Counted from the first letter of the stretch, positions 11,628 to 23,614 are shown. The stretch: DNA of 64,000 nt from Lolium rigidum (GCF_022539505.1 NC_061514.1:36485769-36549768); one strand, 5' to 3'. The notes: generated by a model from the letters alone, not told the origin. Numbers and translations are program-made.

Positions 11628-12400
11628 CTTCCTCGCGGTCACAAAGAACGCGTGAACAGATCATACTCGTGACAAGATTGGAGCCGCCGACATGCATGCT
11701 GAGTCACCGTTTGGTGATCCAATCCAGTGGCACCACCTTTAAAAAAAATGCGACTTGGGGGGTAAGAAGCCCTCCAAGCAATTCAATAGATGATATTTGG
11801 TGTGTACAGCGAGAGAGCGGGCGCTAGCACTCGAACTCAGGATCTCGCGGGTCACTGCAGGTATCAGCACCCGGTAACCATCCGTGCTATTTCAGAATCT
11901 AAAAAAGACAAAATATGTCACATATATACTGCTATATAGCCGTGTAAAAGTTCACTTTTTTGCCGCGGCAAAATAAAATATTTTTTCAGAACGAAACTTA
12001 TGTCCAGGACACATGTTTGAGATCATCTTTGCAATCATTTTATGTTTCGATTTTTGAAACATGTTTTGACATCACAAACCCACTTTTAAAAAAGTTGGTT
12101 TACATACACCAGAGTTCACAAAAGCCGGTCGCCGGTCTCTTCCTCGCGGTCACAAAGAACGCGTGAACGGATCATACTCGTGACAAGATTGGAGCCGCCG
12201 ACATGCATGCCTGAGTCACCGTTTGGTGATCCAATCCAGTGGCACCACCTTTAAAAAATGCGACTTGGGGGGTAAGAAGCCCTCCAAGCAATTCAATAGA
12301 TGATATTTGGTGTGTACAGCGAGAGAGCGGGCGCTAGCACTCGAACTCAGGATCTCGCGGGTCACTGCAGGTATCAGCACCCGGTAACCATCCGTGCTAT
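11380..12400. repeat. 510-bp tandem duplication (two units)
   Basis: Unit 1 is 11380-11890 and unit 2 is 11891-12400, nearly identical with only a few substitutions and small indels. Each unit holds the right part of the foldback MITE, a host flank and most of a minus-strand SINE. The junction shows TAT microhomology (ends in GCTAT, restarts TTCAGAATC). It explains why near-identical small reading frames appear at 11449-11655 and 11960-12166; these are not genes. Confidence 0.9.
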
Positions 12401-12411
12401 GCCTCGGTTCA
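12253..12411 (-). mobile_element. tRNA-derived SINE, minus strand
   Basis: This 159-bp insertion lies between direct repeats CAGTGGCACCACCTTT (12237-12252 and 12412-12427). On the minus strand it starts TGAACCGAGGC, with a box-A-like TAGCACGGATGG and a box-B-like GAGTTCGAGTGC, and ends in a T-rich tail, a feature of several grass SINEs. A copy lacking its head lies in the first duplication unit (about 11742-11890). Confidence 0.72.
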
Positions 12412-12657
12412 CAGTGGCACCACCTTTGACTTGATGTTTACCTGTACATGTAATTAATTAACTTGCGTTGTCGTACTACTCTAACGTCGTAAGATAAAAT
12501 AAGGCAAAAGCTGACTCGTTGTCGAGCCGGACACGTGACCACGTTGCGGCAACGGCCACAGATGGAAGCTCCTACGCAGCTACGCTACCTTATCCTTCGA
12601 TTTCCCTTTGTCGCGTTCGATCGCGCGAGCGATCGATTCTTTGCCGCGAGAGCGCTA

Positions 12658-12938
12658 CTCCCTCCGTCCACAAATAAGTGTACCTGCGGGGTTTTCAAGA
12701 TAAATTATGAGGTAGAGTGAAAAGTACATTGGGAACATGCATCTCTCTTCTTTAATTCTTTCACCTCCAATAAGCTAATTGCATGTAAAAAGCAAGAAAA
12801 ATATGTGCTCAATATTATTGGGTTTGATTTCCGTGCGATGAGAGAGAAGCAATTAAATTGCATTGGGAAGATAGGAGTACACTCTTTTGTGGACAAAGTT
12901 TAGAGGCTAGATGTCCACTTATTTGAGGACGGAGGGAG
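12658..12938. mobile_element. Stowaway (Tc1/mariner) MITE
   Basis: The 281-bp element has Stowaway-type ends CTCCCTCCGTCC...GGACGGAGGGAG and a TA target duplication (12656-12657 and 12939-12940). The inverted ends extend over about 25 bp (CACAAATAAGTG / CACTTATTTGAGG). It is non-coding and depends on a mariner transposase supplied elsewhere. Confidence 0.9.
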
Positions 12939-12940
12939 TA

Positions 12941-13222
12941 GCTAATAACGTGATTTTTATCGCGACATGCGCACGCTAATCATACGCGTTCCCACTTACC
13001 GCTTGGCCTGGCCCAAATTTAATTCTACCCTCCATGTGCCCACTTGGTCCAGCATTAAATGCATGCATGTGATCGGATAATTGCTCGCGAGGCTTCCCTT
13101 TCTTGTTTCTTTACTATTTTTCATTTCCCTGCTACGTAGCGTTAGTACTCCTGCTGATTTGCTTTTTTTTTTTAAGTTCCCTTTTTTGGTAGTTGTAAAA
13201 ATAAAATAGGGGAGCGGGGACA
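12941..13222. other. Unassigned intergenic DNA
   Basis: I see no gene or repeat boundary here, only a few short homopolymer runs and an ATGCATGCATG motif. Confidence 0.5.
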
Positions 13223-15045
13223 ACGTGATGGATTTTTTTTTTGCAATTCCCTTTTATCAATTCCCTTTATTTTTTTGTTTTTATTACTCTGTATCAAAAT
13301 TTATATTAGTTGGACTATTTTTTTCAATTCCCTTTAACTTTTGTTTTTATTACTTTGTATCAAAATTTATATTAGTTGGACTATTTTTTTCAATTCCCTT
13401 TTTCGGGCCAATGATTTTTAAAGGGGATTTAACGGGTGGGAAAACCACTTGCAACTCAAATAAACTACCACTTGCAACTCACATTAATGATTATTTCACT
13501 ATAATGAACCAACTCTTTTAAAATTTCTTTTATTTGAATTACCTTGTGGCCTACAAATTTATTGCTAAATTATTCTAATTGAAATTTTCATTTTTTGATT
13601 GGTAGTTTTTTGTATTTACCATTGATAAATATTGGGGCAGGGGGTTGATAAATTATGAGCCAAAAAAGTCCCCAAAATATTCTAAATAAAAACAACTTTT
13701 TTGGGTCGATAGTTTTTTAGGTTTACCGTTCATAAATAATGGGGCAGGGGGTTGATAAAGTGTGACACAAAAAAGTCCCTCAGATATTCTAAATAAAATT
13801 AGCATTTTGGGAGGATAATTTTTCATATTTACCGTTGATAAAAAACGGGATAGGGGGTTGATAAATTGTAAGCCAAAATTGTTTCCAAAATATTCTAAAT
13901 AAAAATTGCATTTTTTATCGCTATTTTTTTGCATTTACCGTTGATAAATATTGGGTCAGGGGGTTGATATATTATGAGCCAAAAAGTTTCCAAAATATTT
14001 TAAATAAAATTAGCTTTTTGGGTCGATAGGTTTTCGACGTGATGGATTTTTTTTCGCAATTCCCTTTTATCAATTCCCTTTAACTTTTTCTTTTATTACT
14101 TTGTATCAAAATTTATATTAGTTGGACTATTTTTTTCAATTCCCTTTTTTCGGGCCAATGATTTTTAAAGGGGAAATAACGGGTGGGAAAACCACTCGCA
14201 ACTCAAATAAACTACCACTTGCAACTCACATTAATGATTATTTCACTATAATGAACCAACACTTTTAAAATTTCTTTTATTTGAATTACCTTGTGGCCTA
14301 CAAATTTATTGCTAAATTATTCAAATTGAAATTTTCATTTTTCGATCGGTAGTTTTTTGCATTTACCATTGGTAAATATTGGGGCAGGGGGTTGATAAAT
14401 TGTGAGCCAAAAAAGTCCCCAAAATATTCTAAATAAAAACAGCTTTTTTGGGTCGATAGTTTTTTAGGTTTACTGTTGATAAATAATGGGGCAGGGGGTT
14501 GATAAATTGTGAGCCAAAAAAGTCCCCAAGATATTCTAAACAAAATTATATTTTTTGGGTTGATAATTTTTCATATTTACCTTCGATAAATAATAGACAG
14601 AGCGGTTGATAAATTGTGAGCCAAAAATGTTGCCAATATATTCTAAATTACATTAACTTTTCGGATCGATAATTTTTCACATTTACCATTGATAAATAAC
14701 GGACGGAGGGGTTGATAAATTTGAGGGCTAAAAATGTTTTTAAAATATTATAAAATAAATTAGCTTTTCGGGTTGATAACTCTTCACATTTGCCATTGCT
14801 AAACAACGAACATAGGGGTTGATAAATTATAAGCTAAAAATATTCACAAAAGTATTCAAAATAAAATTAGCTTTTCGGATCGATAACTTTTCACATTTAC
14901 CGTTGATAAATAATAGGCATAGTGGTTGATAAATTGTGAGCTAAAAATATTCCCATAATATTCTAAATTAAATTAGTTTTTCGGATAGATAATTTTTCAC
15001 ATTTACCGTTGATAAATAACGGATAGAGGGGTTGATAAATTTTGA
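13223..15045 (+). repeat. AT-rich 107-bp-period tandem array with a duplicated 814-bp block
   Basis: The motif GGTTGATAAA recurs at 13644, 13751, 13857 and 13963, and again at 14391, 14498, 14605, 14711, 14818, 14925 and 15031, giving monomers of 106-107 bp. Each set is preceded by about 400 bp of unique AT-rich sequence starting ACGTGATGGATTTT (13223 and 14037), so a block of about 814 bp is itself duplicated. No coding capacity is seen. The same monomer, inverted, flanks the element at 37707-44783. Confidence 0.88.
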
Positions 15046-15299
15046 ACTAATAAAAAGTTTTTCAAGATATATCAACATGGATGTTAGTTTTATAGGTTCG
15101 CTTCGATAATAATTTATTGATGAAAATAAATCTTAAGTCGAAGTTACGTTTTGAGAATGAATTTTAGAATTAGAATAGATTGTCACTGACGTCTAATAGT
15201 TCGTGCATCATACTTCTTTTCTTAAGTGCATGCAAAGTTTGTCCATTATACATTTTACTATATAGATTAGATAGTATAAAACAAATTCGGCTCATCTAT

Positions 15300-15500
15300 T
15301 AGACGTGAAGTGGTACTAGCTCAGTTGGTCAGCGTGCTGTTGCGCGGGTCGATCGTCAGATCGGCTGCATCTCACAGGATTCACCTGGTCGGAAATCGAT
15401 CGCTGGCAGGCTGGCGCGCGGTCGAGCGCCAGGTAGGGTTGCCCCTTATCCTTGGACGAAGGTCCGACATACGGTGACGTGTTCTACCACAATTGGAAAA
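15300..15500 (+). repeat. tRNA-like / SINE-like fragment
   Basis: The stretch GGTACTAGCTCAGTTGGTCAG resembles the 5' arm and box A of a tRNA, but no acceptor stem, matching T arm or clear box B follows, so it is not a tRNA gene. It is probably a degenerate SINE head. A GC-rich piece with CGCGGTCGAGCGCCAG has a relative near 45998 (CGCGGTCGAGTGCCAG) beside the other 107-bp array. Confidence 0.35.
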
Positions 15501-15599
15501 CAGTTAATATCCATTTTGCTATTTTTTCTTAAAAAACTGCCAAATCTACTAATTCAGGTTTAATTGTGTTTTGACATCACCCTGATTGATATGGCCATT

Positions 15600-16560
15600 T
15601 ACTCGAAACAGTCTTTCTTCCCGCTATATTTAATATAGCAACAAACCATACAACCAACAATAAAAGCAAAAAGAAGAAAACACTCAGGCAACAGCAAAGA
15701 AATGCCCAAAAGCAAAGAAAAGAAGAAACAAAATGAAAACTCAGGAGGATCCACTAAGCGATAGTGACCCGCAATCGTTGCGTCATTCGAAGAAGTTCCA
15801 CCTCGCTCCTAACATCGAAACATCAAGTACCAAGCAGCACCTTCAAGAAGGGATGCGACGTCGACGTCGCTGATGCCCAGAGACTGGTCTTAGGGTTTCC
15901 CCCCAGCACACCGAAGGACATGGACCAAGGGTAGCCACAATGTCCTGCAGGCGACACCGCTTCGGTGTCGGATGAGCCGACAAGGATTTCTCCAAAAAAA
16001 AAAACCATGCCCACTACCCTCTGACTGTCTGCTACATAGGAGCCCTGCGAGGACGAAGCCTCACGACCACTGGACTCGCCACCCAACAACACGCGCCACC
16101 ACAGTCAAGAAGTCACCATCGCCGTCTTCCTGATGCAATTGTCACGAAGCCTGAAGGCGGGGAAAATGCACAGCTTGAAGCATATAGCCAACAACACCAC
16201 GGTCACGCGGGAGGAAACAACCTCCACCGCCAAAGGCGGTACCTGACTAACGCGACAACAAGCATACCAATCCCAAATGGGTCCAGCTAGGCCTAGCGGG
16301 CCCGTAAAGCCCCCGCGGAGGCACACCAATCCCAAGAGGTTCCGACGGGGACCCAAGCGGGCCTATAAAGCCCACCTCCACGCTGCAACAGGTCGACCGC
16401 CGGCACCGTCAAGCTCACCCTCGCCACGGCCAACCTCCATGGCCGGTGCACGCTCTGCTAGAGCGGTTTATGCTCCCGGCTCGCTGTTGGATGGCTTGGT
16501 GAGGCTTCGAATTAGATTGTTTGTGTCGATGTGAGGTTAGGTCACTCCATCGTCACCAAA
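15600..16560 (-). repeat. Unclassified repeat-like segment
   Basis: Base composition and wording (A-rich flank, then GC-rich CACCGCC-type text) resemble 3' parts of grass non-LTR elements on the minus strand, comparable in style to 47516-48442. The reading frames are short and broken. At 16266-16376 there is a diverged tandem duplication of period about 56 bp, both units ending in TAAAGCCC. I cannot define its ends. Confidence 0.3.
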
Positions 16561-16599
16561 AAAGTGATTTTGGGTTGATAGATGTATTTATTTTAACAA

Positions 16600-16790
16600 C
16601 CTTTGTTGAATGATATACTCTCTCCATCTTAAAATGATATGGTTAAATTTTTCTAGATACAGATTAAATGATGCATACAACATTTTTATTATTCCTCCTG
16701 TTCCATAAGAACTTGGTTAACTTTATCTATATAGATACAATTTAGTTAACTCGCTTTTCAAGAAAGGAGATAAACCGGAGTGTGTCTTGT
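16600..16790. repeat. Degenerate MITE remnants
   Basis: Stowaway-like ends (CTCTCTCCATCTTAAAATG near 16619; ATTCCTCCTGTTCCATAAG near 16694) occur without paired partners. They are probably decayed Tc1/mariner MITEs near the promoter of the next gene. Confidence 0.35.
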
Positions 16791-16824
16791 CCAAGATTAG
16801 CAAACCGAAAAGCACTACCAGCTA

Positions 16825-17150
16825 TACCTGGCCATGGGAAGCCCAGCCCGGTCAGCCCGCCCCGACCCGACCCAAAATTCTTAGGCTTGGGCCAGCCCGA
16901 GCATGCCCATGGGCCAAGCCTGGGCCGAAGGTTTAGGCCCAATGATTGCGCTGGGCTAAACCTAGGCTTGAGAAATGTGCCAAACAAGGAAGAGGCCTGG
17001 CCCGAGACGCAAAGCCCGATGGGTATTTGTTGTGATGGGTCGGGCTTAGGTCAAAATTCTAGGCCTGACGATCGGGCTAGGCCAGGCCTGGACCTGGGTT
17101 TTTTTGCGTCGGGCTTTGTTAGGCCCGGCCCGAACTATGCCCGTGTAACC
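16825..17150. mobile_element. GC-rich foldback element, possibly hAT-type MITE
   Basis: This stretch is built of GCCCGGCCCG / CGGGCTAGG words. Its left end, CCATGGGAAGCCCAGCCCGG, is an imperfect inverted match to its right end, GCCCGGCCCGAACTATGCCC. Plant hAT MITEs often have such ends, but I could not identify a clear 8-bp TSD. It lies about 400 bp upstream of the DUF3700 gene start. Confidence 0.4.
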
Positions 17151-17370
17151 CCACCTCGGCACCTCCACCCACCGGATTGTGGAAATTAAGCAGTCTGTCA
17201 CATCACGGTTAGCTGCCGGTCTGGGTAAAATAAACTACCTACGTGATGATCTTATCCCCGTCGTCTAGCTATCTTTATCCAGAGCCAAGCCATCTCTCCC
17301 TCGAAGCATCTCATCAGCAGGAGCACCGCTGACTCGAAATCCACGGGTGAAAACCGGCGAGCTCCACCCC

Positions 17371-17378
17371 TATAAAAG
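17371..17378 (+). promoter_or_regulatory. TATA box of the DUF3700 gene
   Basis: TATAAAAG lies 174 bp upstream of the ATG in a GC-balanced promoter, about the right distance for transcription to start near 17400 with a 5' leader of about 140 bp. An ACGT core (CTACGTGATG) occurs at 17238-17247. Confidence 0.7.
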
Positions 17379-17544
17379 GCGTCCCCCATCTCCATCCCAA
17401 AACCTCCATTCCATTCCCCATCGCCCATTGGTCTTCGAGCTCTCATCAGTTCGCCACAGCAGCTCGAGCAAAGATTCTTGCTAGCTAGCTCTGCATCCGT
17501 CCGGTGCAAGGAAGAAGAGAAAGCTTTGTGCATTCGACTCGAGG

Positions 17545-18426
17545 ATGTTGGCCATCTTCCAGAAGCAAGTGGCGCACGCGCCCCAGGAGCTCAACAGCCC
17601 CCGGAGCGGCGCCGCCAAGCCCAAGAACCCCGACCAGATCCTGCGCGACTTCCACGCAGCACACCCCGAAGACGCATTCTCCACATCCTTCGGCGGCGGC
17701 GCCGCCCTCGCCTGCGTCGCCGCGCAGCCACGCTCCCTCTACGGCTACCAGAGGTAAGCTCAGACCGCAGCAACGGAAAAAAAATTCTGCACTTCTGCAG
17801 ACGGAATGACGGCGATCAAAGTTCAAAGATGTGATTCTTTTCACTGTCGTAGCAGGATGTTCTGCGGGCTGGACGACATCTACTGCGTCTTCATGGGCAC
17901 CCTGAACAATCTGAGCAGCCTGATGCGGCAGTACGGCCTGACGGGCCGCTCCACCAACGAAGCGCTCCTGGTCATCGAGGCCTACCGCACCCTCCGCGAC
18001 CGGGGCCCCTACCCGGCCGACCAGGTCGTCAAGGACCTCTCCGGCTCCTTCGCCTTCGTCGTCTTCGACAGCCGCAAGTCCAGCGGCGCCGTCTTCGCCG
18101 CGCAGAGCACCGACGGCGGCGTGCCGCTCCACTGGGGCGTGGCCGCCGACGGCTCCGTCGTGATCTGCGACGACCGCGCCGCCGTCAAGGCCGGCTGCGG
18201 GAAGTCGCATGCGCCGTTCCCGGCCGGGTGCATGTTCCACAGCGAGGGCGGGCTCAAGAGCTTCGAGCACCCCATGAACCGGATCAAGGCCATGCCCCGC
18301 GTCGACAGCGATGGCGTCATGTGCGGCGCCAACTTCAGGGTCGACGCCTTCACCAAGATCAACTCCATGCCGCGGGTCGGGAGCGCCACCAACTGGGCCG
18401 CCACATGGGACGACGCCGCAATCTAG
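17545..18426 (+). CDS. TSJT1/AILP1-like stem-specific protein (DUF3700)
   Basis: There are two exons, 17545-17753 and 17856-18426, joined at CAGAG|GTAAGC and GTAGCAG|GATG, giving 259 codons. The N-terminus MLAIFQKQVAHAPQELNSP is the family signature. The rest carries the glutamine-amidotransferase-like (class II, Ntn-type) fold with FCGLDDIYC, the YGL motif (MRQYGL) and the LRDR motif (YRTLRDRGPYPAD), then GSFAFVVFD and CMFHSEGG. Relatives are induced by aluminium, auxin or stress; no enzyme activity is established, and the catalytic N-terminal Cys of true amidotransferases is absent. Length is normal for the family. It is probably cytosolic or membrane-associated, with no signal peptide. The gene appears intact. 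Confidence 0.95.
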
Positions 18427-18574
18427 TTCATCATGGGCTTCTCGATCGAGCTTCTGAATTTGGTCTTACACTTCTTTTCCTTGTTTTTTTTTCTTTTAGC
18501 TTGGCAATGTACATTCCGATCTTGGACGGTTGGGCCTGCGGACTGACTCGCCCGTGTGTTTGATACGGTGAAGG

Positions 18575-18580
18575 AATAAA
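18575..18580 (+). terminator. Poly(A) signal of the DUF3700 gene
   Basis: AATAAA lies 149 bp after the stop codon, following a T-rich stretch, and is the first good polyadenylation signal downstream. Confidence 0.6.
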
Positions 18581-18599
18581 AGACATCATCTGGCTTTGC

Positions 18600-20500
18600 G
18601 GGAGTGATGTTTTGGCAGGGAGTAATGCTACACCTACAAAAATATTTTATAAAAAAATCTTACGGACTCACATAGTAGGGCCAGAAATCCAAAGTCAGCC
18701 CCGGTTATTTAGGAGGGGGTCAAATTTGAACCAACCAAGGTAGTCCACGTTAGCCCGTATGGTTTCCGTAAGCCACTTTGTCCGTACGTCCAGGATTACC
18801 GTTTGGCACGTGAGGCGTATGCTCCCTTTATTTTGAAATGTATGTTGGATATATTTTAAAATATTAAAAAAAATTGAAACAAAAATTTCGCACGTACATC
18901 TTTATGTGCTACGCTCACAAAATCGTTTGATGAAAAATCGACTTGTTATGTGACGTGTGTAAAAAAGACAAAATTCGGTATTAAAACAAAGACTTGTAGG
19001 AACCCTTTTCACGTTAACTACAAAAAATATAATTTTTTCGTGAAACTTGACGAACATACATATATTATGGAGATGTACATGTAAATTTTTTTCTCAAAAC
19101 TTTTTAACACTTAAAAACATGTTATTATGGTAATGTATCATAATTGAGTTTCAGGTTGCGCCCTACCTACAAAGCCACGAAGTCCTTGGCTCACTACTAT
19201 TTTTTCGAGGCTGTGCAAAGGAACACTATGAATCATGCAGTGTCAGTGTCAGAGAAGGGACGGGAGGGAGTGTGTCTGATGAATCTGAAGAGATTTCTGG
19301 CCAGTGGAGAGTGCATCTCACCCAATGGAGTTATGGAGCTGAATTTCCTTCAGCAAAGACAATGTGTCAAACCAATTCAGTAGTTCGCGTGATGCAGATT
19401 GCCTTCTTCTGTAACTATAAAAGCATCTCTAACAATTACTGTAAATTTGGGCCATTGAACTCGTGTTTATAGGTCGAAAATTTGGTGACGCAGAACAGAG
19501 CCCCCAAAATGAACCTGTAAAAGCTATGTTCTGCGCCAGCAACATCCGAACCCGTAAACCAGAGTTTTTCACAGATTTCATATGCAAAATGATAAAACAC
19601 AAACATAAAATACATACAACAACCCAGCATAAATAATCATATTATAGTTTTGAACACACAATAGTCATCCAAATTATTAGTACAATAATGTCTCAACCAA
19701 ATTGCAATAATAGTTTCCGAATAATTTCAAAAATAAACAAATATTTTCTAAATGGTTCATCTCACACATACATGAATAGGATTGAGCATAAAAAGAAGTG
19801 AAGATCATGAGCGACGACCATGCAGCTATATGTATCGGTGTAATCCGCAGGGACACCATATGCAATCACCGTCATAGCAGCAGAGATTTTTTGATAGGCG
19901 CTAAAACCCATCTTGTCGGCACCGTTTCTACGTTGCTACAAGTACGTTGAGTTTGCTTCCCAAGCCTCGACAACTTCAGGTTAGGCATCCCAGTTCGTCT
20001 CACCCATCCCCGCCGGGCCGGCTGAACCACGCGGCCATGGCGAGCACCAGGAGAGGGCCGATTGCAGAACAGCGGTGAGGTACCCACGAAGGCCGTCCGT
20101 TCCAGAGCAGGGCTCAAGGGGGGAGATGAGAAACGGCGGCACGCGCCTTGCATCCCTGCAGGAGGTGAAGGCGGAGTCAACAGTTGTGGGCTTGTGGCGC
20201 CCTCGCGTCCGTGCGGGTGGTCTCCGCCCGGCTGCCAGCGAATAAAAGAGATAAATTAGGGTAGGAAGATGAATATGACACCTCAACCCCACTGTCAGTG
20301 AGGGTCATCTAAAATCCTGGTCGGGATCTTTCCTTTCCCGGTGCATCAAACGATCTCTAGGGTTTGATTTAGACCGGGACTGATTAATTTAGGGTATAAA
20401 CGACAGGAATTTCGAGTTTAGGGTTTGATTCGCTGAACCTTTACCAATTCAAGGTTTAGAATAAACTTTCTTTTTTTTTGGGACAGGCCGGCGTAGAGCT
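18600..20500. other. Intergenic region between the DUF3700 and DUF760 genes
   Basis: No coding gene is seen. The part 18630-19150 is AT-rich and MITE-like but without paired ends. At about 19424 a Tourist-like end (AGCATCTCTAACA) opens a segment whose partner I could not find. GC-rich text at 19990-20240 has small overlapping frames on both strands with no homology I recognise. Telo-box motifs (TAGGGTTT) lie at about 20359 and 20420, upstream of the next gene. Confidence 0.5.
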
Positions 20501-20634
20501 AAGCTAGCCACCCACAATGACGCGGATTCATCTCTGCCGTCCACCAGTGGAACTCGGCGTGGATCTTGATGCCGATGGTTTGAGTAGTGTAGCGTTATCC
20601 ACCATCGGCCATCGCCCTCTTCACTTGGCCGGAG

Positions 20635-23614
20635 ATGTCGCCGTCGCCGTCCCTCCTGCTTGCCTCCACTACCAGGTCCTCCCGCTCGCCGGCGCCTCCT
20701 CCCCAGCCGCGCCGGTTCGCGCCCCCGCTCGTCTCCTTCCCCGCGGCCCGCACCCGCCTCGTCGGCCTCCGTCTCGCGCGCGCGGCCGGCCCCAACGGCG
20801 CCAACGGCGCCGCCTCTGCCTCTCCTGGGGATGGCGGCGCCGGCAACGGTCTGGTAAGCAACCTAACTCGCTCCTCCTCCGACCGTACTGATCTATCCCC
20901 TTCCCTTCAACTCACTTCGTTTCACCATATGTAATTTCGAATCCGGTAGAGGAAAACGAAGGGATTATCGATGTTTTGCTCTTTTGTGGGAATCATTCAG
21001 CAAGACTAGCTACGTGCCACGCTCCCTGGATGCATCATCATCATGATCGTAGAATAATTTTCACTCTGTTTTGCTCTTATGTGGGAATCATTCAGCACCC
21101 TGTTTGCTGCACCAGATCCACCAATCTTGTACAGTATTATTTATATATTCTTCCCCTAAGAAAGCGTTGCCTAATGGGGTTTACTAGGCTACCTAGTGTG
21201 AATAATGAACTATCGATTACCACTTCACGGAGACTAGGAGTGGTTCTAAGGTGACTCAAGTCTGCAGTCCAGATTTACTGTAAACTGTCCCCGAGACTAG
21301 TCTCTGCGCTACGCAGAACCAAATCCTACAAAAGGCTTCTATAATCGTTTGCCCTTATCCGGCGACAAATAACTTACTGCAGGCGTTTTTATTTGTCAGA
21401 ATTTAGCAAAGAATTGGATGGCTGCGCTTCATTAGACCTGGGCACTTCTACTTCTTTATCTTCCCTATACTGCTGTCTACTGGTGGTGTTAACTAGTATG
21501 TCTAGTCACCGTGTAGGGGCTCATTAGAACCAAGGATATCCGCGTTAGCTTAGCTGCATTGGACTCTGTTAATTCTGTCAAATGAATTGTGTTAACCAAC
21601 TGAATAATAACTTCGCCCTCTCTACCCCGTGTCTCTTGTAACATGTTCTGTTATGAAAGAACAGAAATCGTGCTTGTCGCTAACGCCTTCCTCTCAAACC
21701 ATATAGATACAGTTATGTTTTAGCATCTAGCCGTGTTTCAAACCTATCCTTATGTGTTATTTTGATTCTTACAGCCGAAGAACCGGAGGGATATTCTCCT
21801 GGAATACGTACGAAGTGTCCAACCAGAGTTTATGGAGCTCTTTGTGAAAAGAGCCCCAACACAGGTTATTTCATTTATCCTTTCTTTTACTTGCCCTTGC
21901 ACCCAGGTATTCGCAACCTATCTGCTTTCAGTCCATGAATCACTGGCTCTTGCTAAAAAGCATATTTATACACTGCCATCACCTCTCTATCTTTCTCCTC
22001 AAAGGTTGTCGATGCCATGCGCCATACGGTGACTAATATGGTTGGGACTCTTCCGCCTCAGTTTTTTGCTGTAACTGTCACAACGGTAATGGAACGTCAA
22101 CTGTAAAATTCCCGATGTTAGTTTTTCTTTTATATCATACTATTTTTTGCACTGAACATGTGTACATTTCTACCATGAACTCGTGACATGTTTCTTTATG
22201 TTTTCATCAACACAGGTTGCTGAAAATCTGGCTCAGCTTATGTACAGTGTTTTGATGACTGGATACATGTTCAGGAATGCGCAGTACCGTCTGGAGTTGC
22301 AACAGAGTTTGGAGCAGATTGCTCTTCCTGAACCGAAAGAAGAAAAGGTTCTTGTTGACCAGTGTTTAGCATACTTCTCACATGGATATTAATTAAGTAG
22401 TTGTGCTTACATTTCAGTCTCTAAATGATTTGGTTTGCTTCTGGGAGATGAGGTTATTAAGAAAATCTAGACATACTCTTAGATGCTGAGATGGACCTGT
22501 CTAGGCACCTCACTACATATGGTTGCCTAACCTGTATCTCTGTTTACAGAGCAAACTGCATCCAAGTTCTTCTGTACTAGCTTGGTTATTGCCTTTTAAC
22601 ATTGCAAACATTTGGTTGATTGACTGGTGTATTTGCACTTATTACTCGACTGTTGTCGTTTCCAGAACCACATTCATTAACTCGGCAACAATGTACCTGT
22701 GGCACTTGACCATCCTGAAAGAGTGTTGCTGTTTTGGTTCTCACTAATAGTAAATCTCATGAAAAATACATGGTGAAATTAGTTGTTTGGTTTCACAGCA
22801 CAGCTGTGTAATTAATATTCATGCCTGGCATTTGTAGGGTTCAGAAGATTACGCTCCTGGAACCCAGAAAAAGGTAAGCGGGGAAGTGATCCGATGGAAC
22901 AAGGCGACAGGACCAGAAAAAATCGATGCTGTGAAATATATTGAGTTGCTCGAAGCGGAAATCGATGAACTGAGCCGTCAAGTCGCTAGGAAATCGTCTC
23001 AAGGGAGCAATGAAATCTTGGAATATCTAAAAACTCTAGAACCACAGAATTTGAAGGTATATCATATATATTTCTCTGTCTACTTCTAGGAATCCATTGC
23101 TATTTATGTTATCTTTGAATACCCATCTTAAAATGCCGGGAGTATATGTAATTTTTGAGCCTCACTTTTGATTGGCTTATCGTAGACAGTTTGATCAATG
23201 TAATACTGCTTGGCGGTGTTGGTTTTGCTAATTAATGGTGATCTGATTTGTTAGGAACTTGCGAGCAGTGCAGGCGAGGACGTCGTATTTGCCATGAACG
23301 CGTTCATAAAGCGCCTTTTGGCTGTCTCAGACCCCAAGCAGATGAAGGTAAACCGATTCTAGCAGTACTAGCAGTACCAGAAACATATGTGCTTTGGTTG
23401 CTGACTTGTTTGTGTGGGGTGGTGCATGCAGACAGCGGTCACGGAGACGAGCGGCAGCCAGCTGGCGAACCTGCTGTTCTGGCTGATGATTGTCGGGTAC
23501 AGCATGCGCAACATCGAGGTCCGGTTCGACATGGAGAGGGTGCTAGGCGCTGCCCCGAAGATCGGCGGTGAGCTGCCACCTCCACCCAGTGGAGACGGCA
23601 CACCAACGCAATAG
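20635..23614 (+). CDS. Chloroplast DUF760 protein, UV-B-induced At3g17800-like
   Basis: There are seven exons: 20635-20853, 21775-21864, 22005-22085, 22216-22347, 22838-23056, 23255-23347 and 23432-23614. All have GT-AG borders in phase 0, giving 338 codons. Residues 1-60 are Ser/Arg/Pro/Ala-rich without acidic residues, like a plastid transit peptide. Two DUF760 repeats follow: exons 2-4 (LLEYVRSVQPEFMELFVKRAP ... LMYSVLMTGYMFRNAQYRLEL) and exons 5-7 (ILEYLKTLEPQNLKELASSAGEDVVFAMNAFI ... LLFWLMIVGYSMRNIEVRFDMERVL). The Arabidopsis homologue is plastidic and UV-B responsive; its biochemical role is unknown. No breaks are seen. The upstream in-frame ATG at 20517 belongs to another frame and was not used. 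Confidence 0.95.

Noticed and set aside
11449..12166. Two near-identical 68-codon ORFs as a duplicated gene
   Set aside because: They lie inside a foldback MITE and are copied by the 510-bp duplication; no homology or coding bias.
15305..15380. Possible tRNA gene (TAGCTCAGTTGG motif)
   Set aside because: Only the D-arm-like part matches; no acceptor stem pairing and no T-loop GGTTCGAATCC follow at the right distance.
16825..17150. Proline/glycine-rich gene from the 135-codon ORF
   Set aside because: The text is a foldback GCCCGG repeat read in several frames; no start context or splice structure.
17485..18270. 261-codon minus-strand ORF across the DUF3700 gene
   Set aside because: It is a GC-rich antisense shadow spanning an intron; the plus strand has the conserved family motifs and splice sites.
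20517..20891. ORF starting at 20517 as the DUF760 start
   Set aside because: It is in a different frame from the downstream exons; the ATG at 20635 gives a plastid transit peptide joined in phase.
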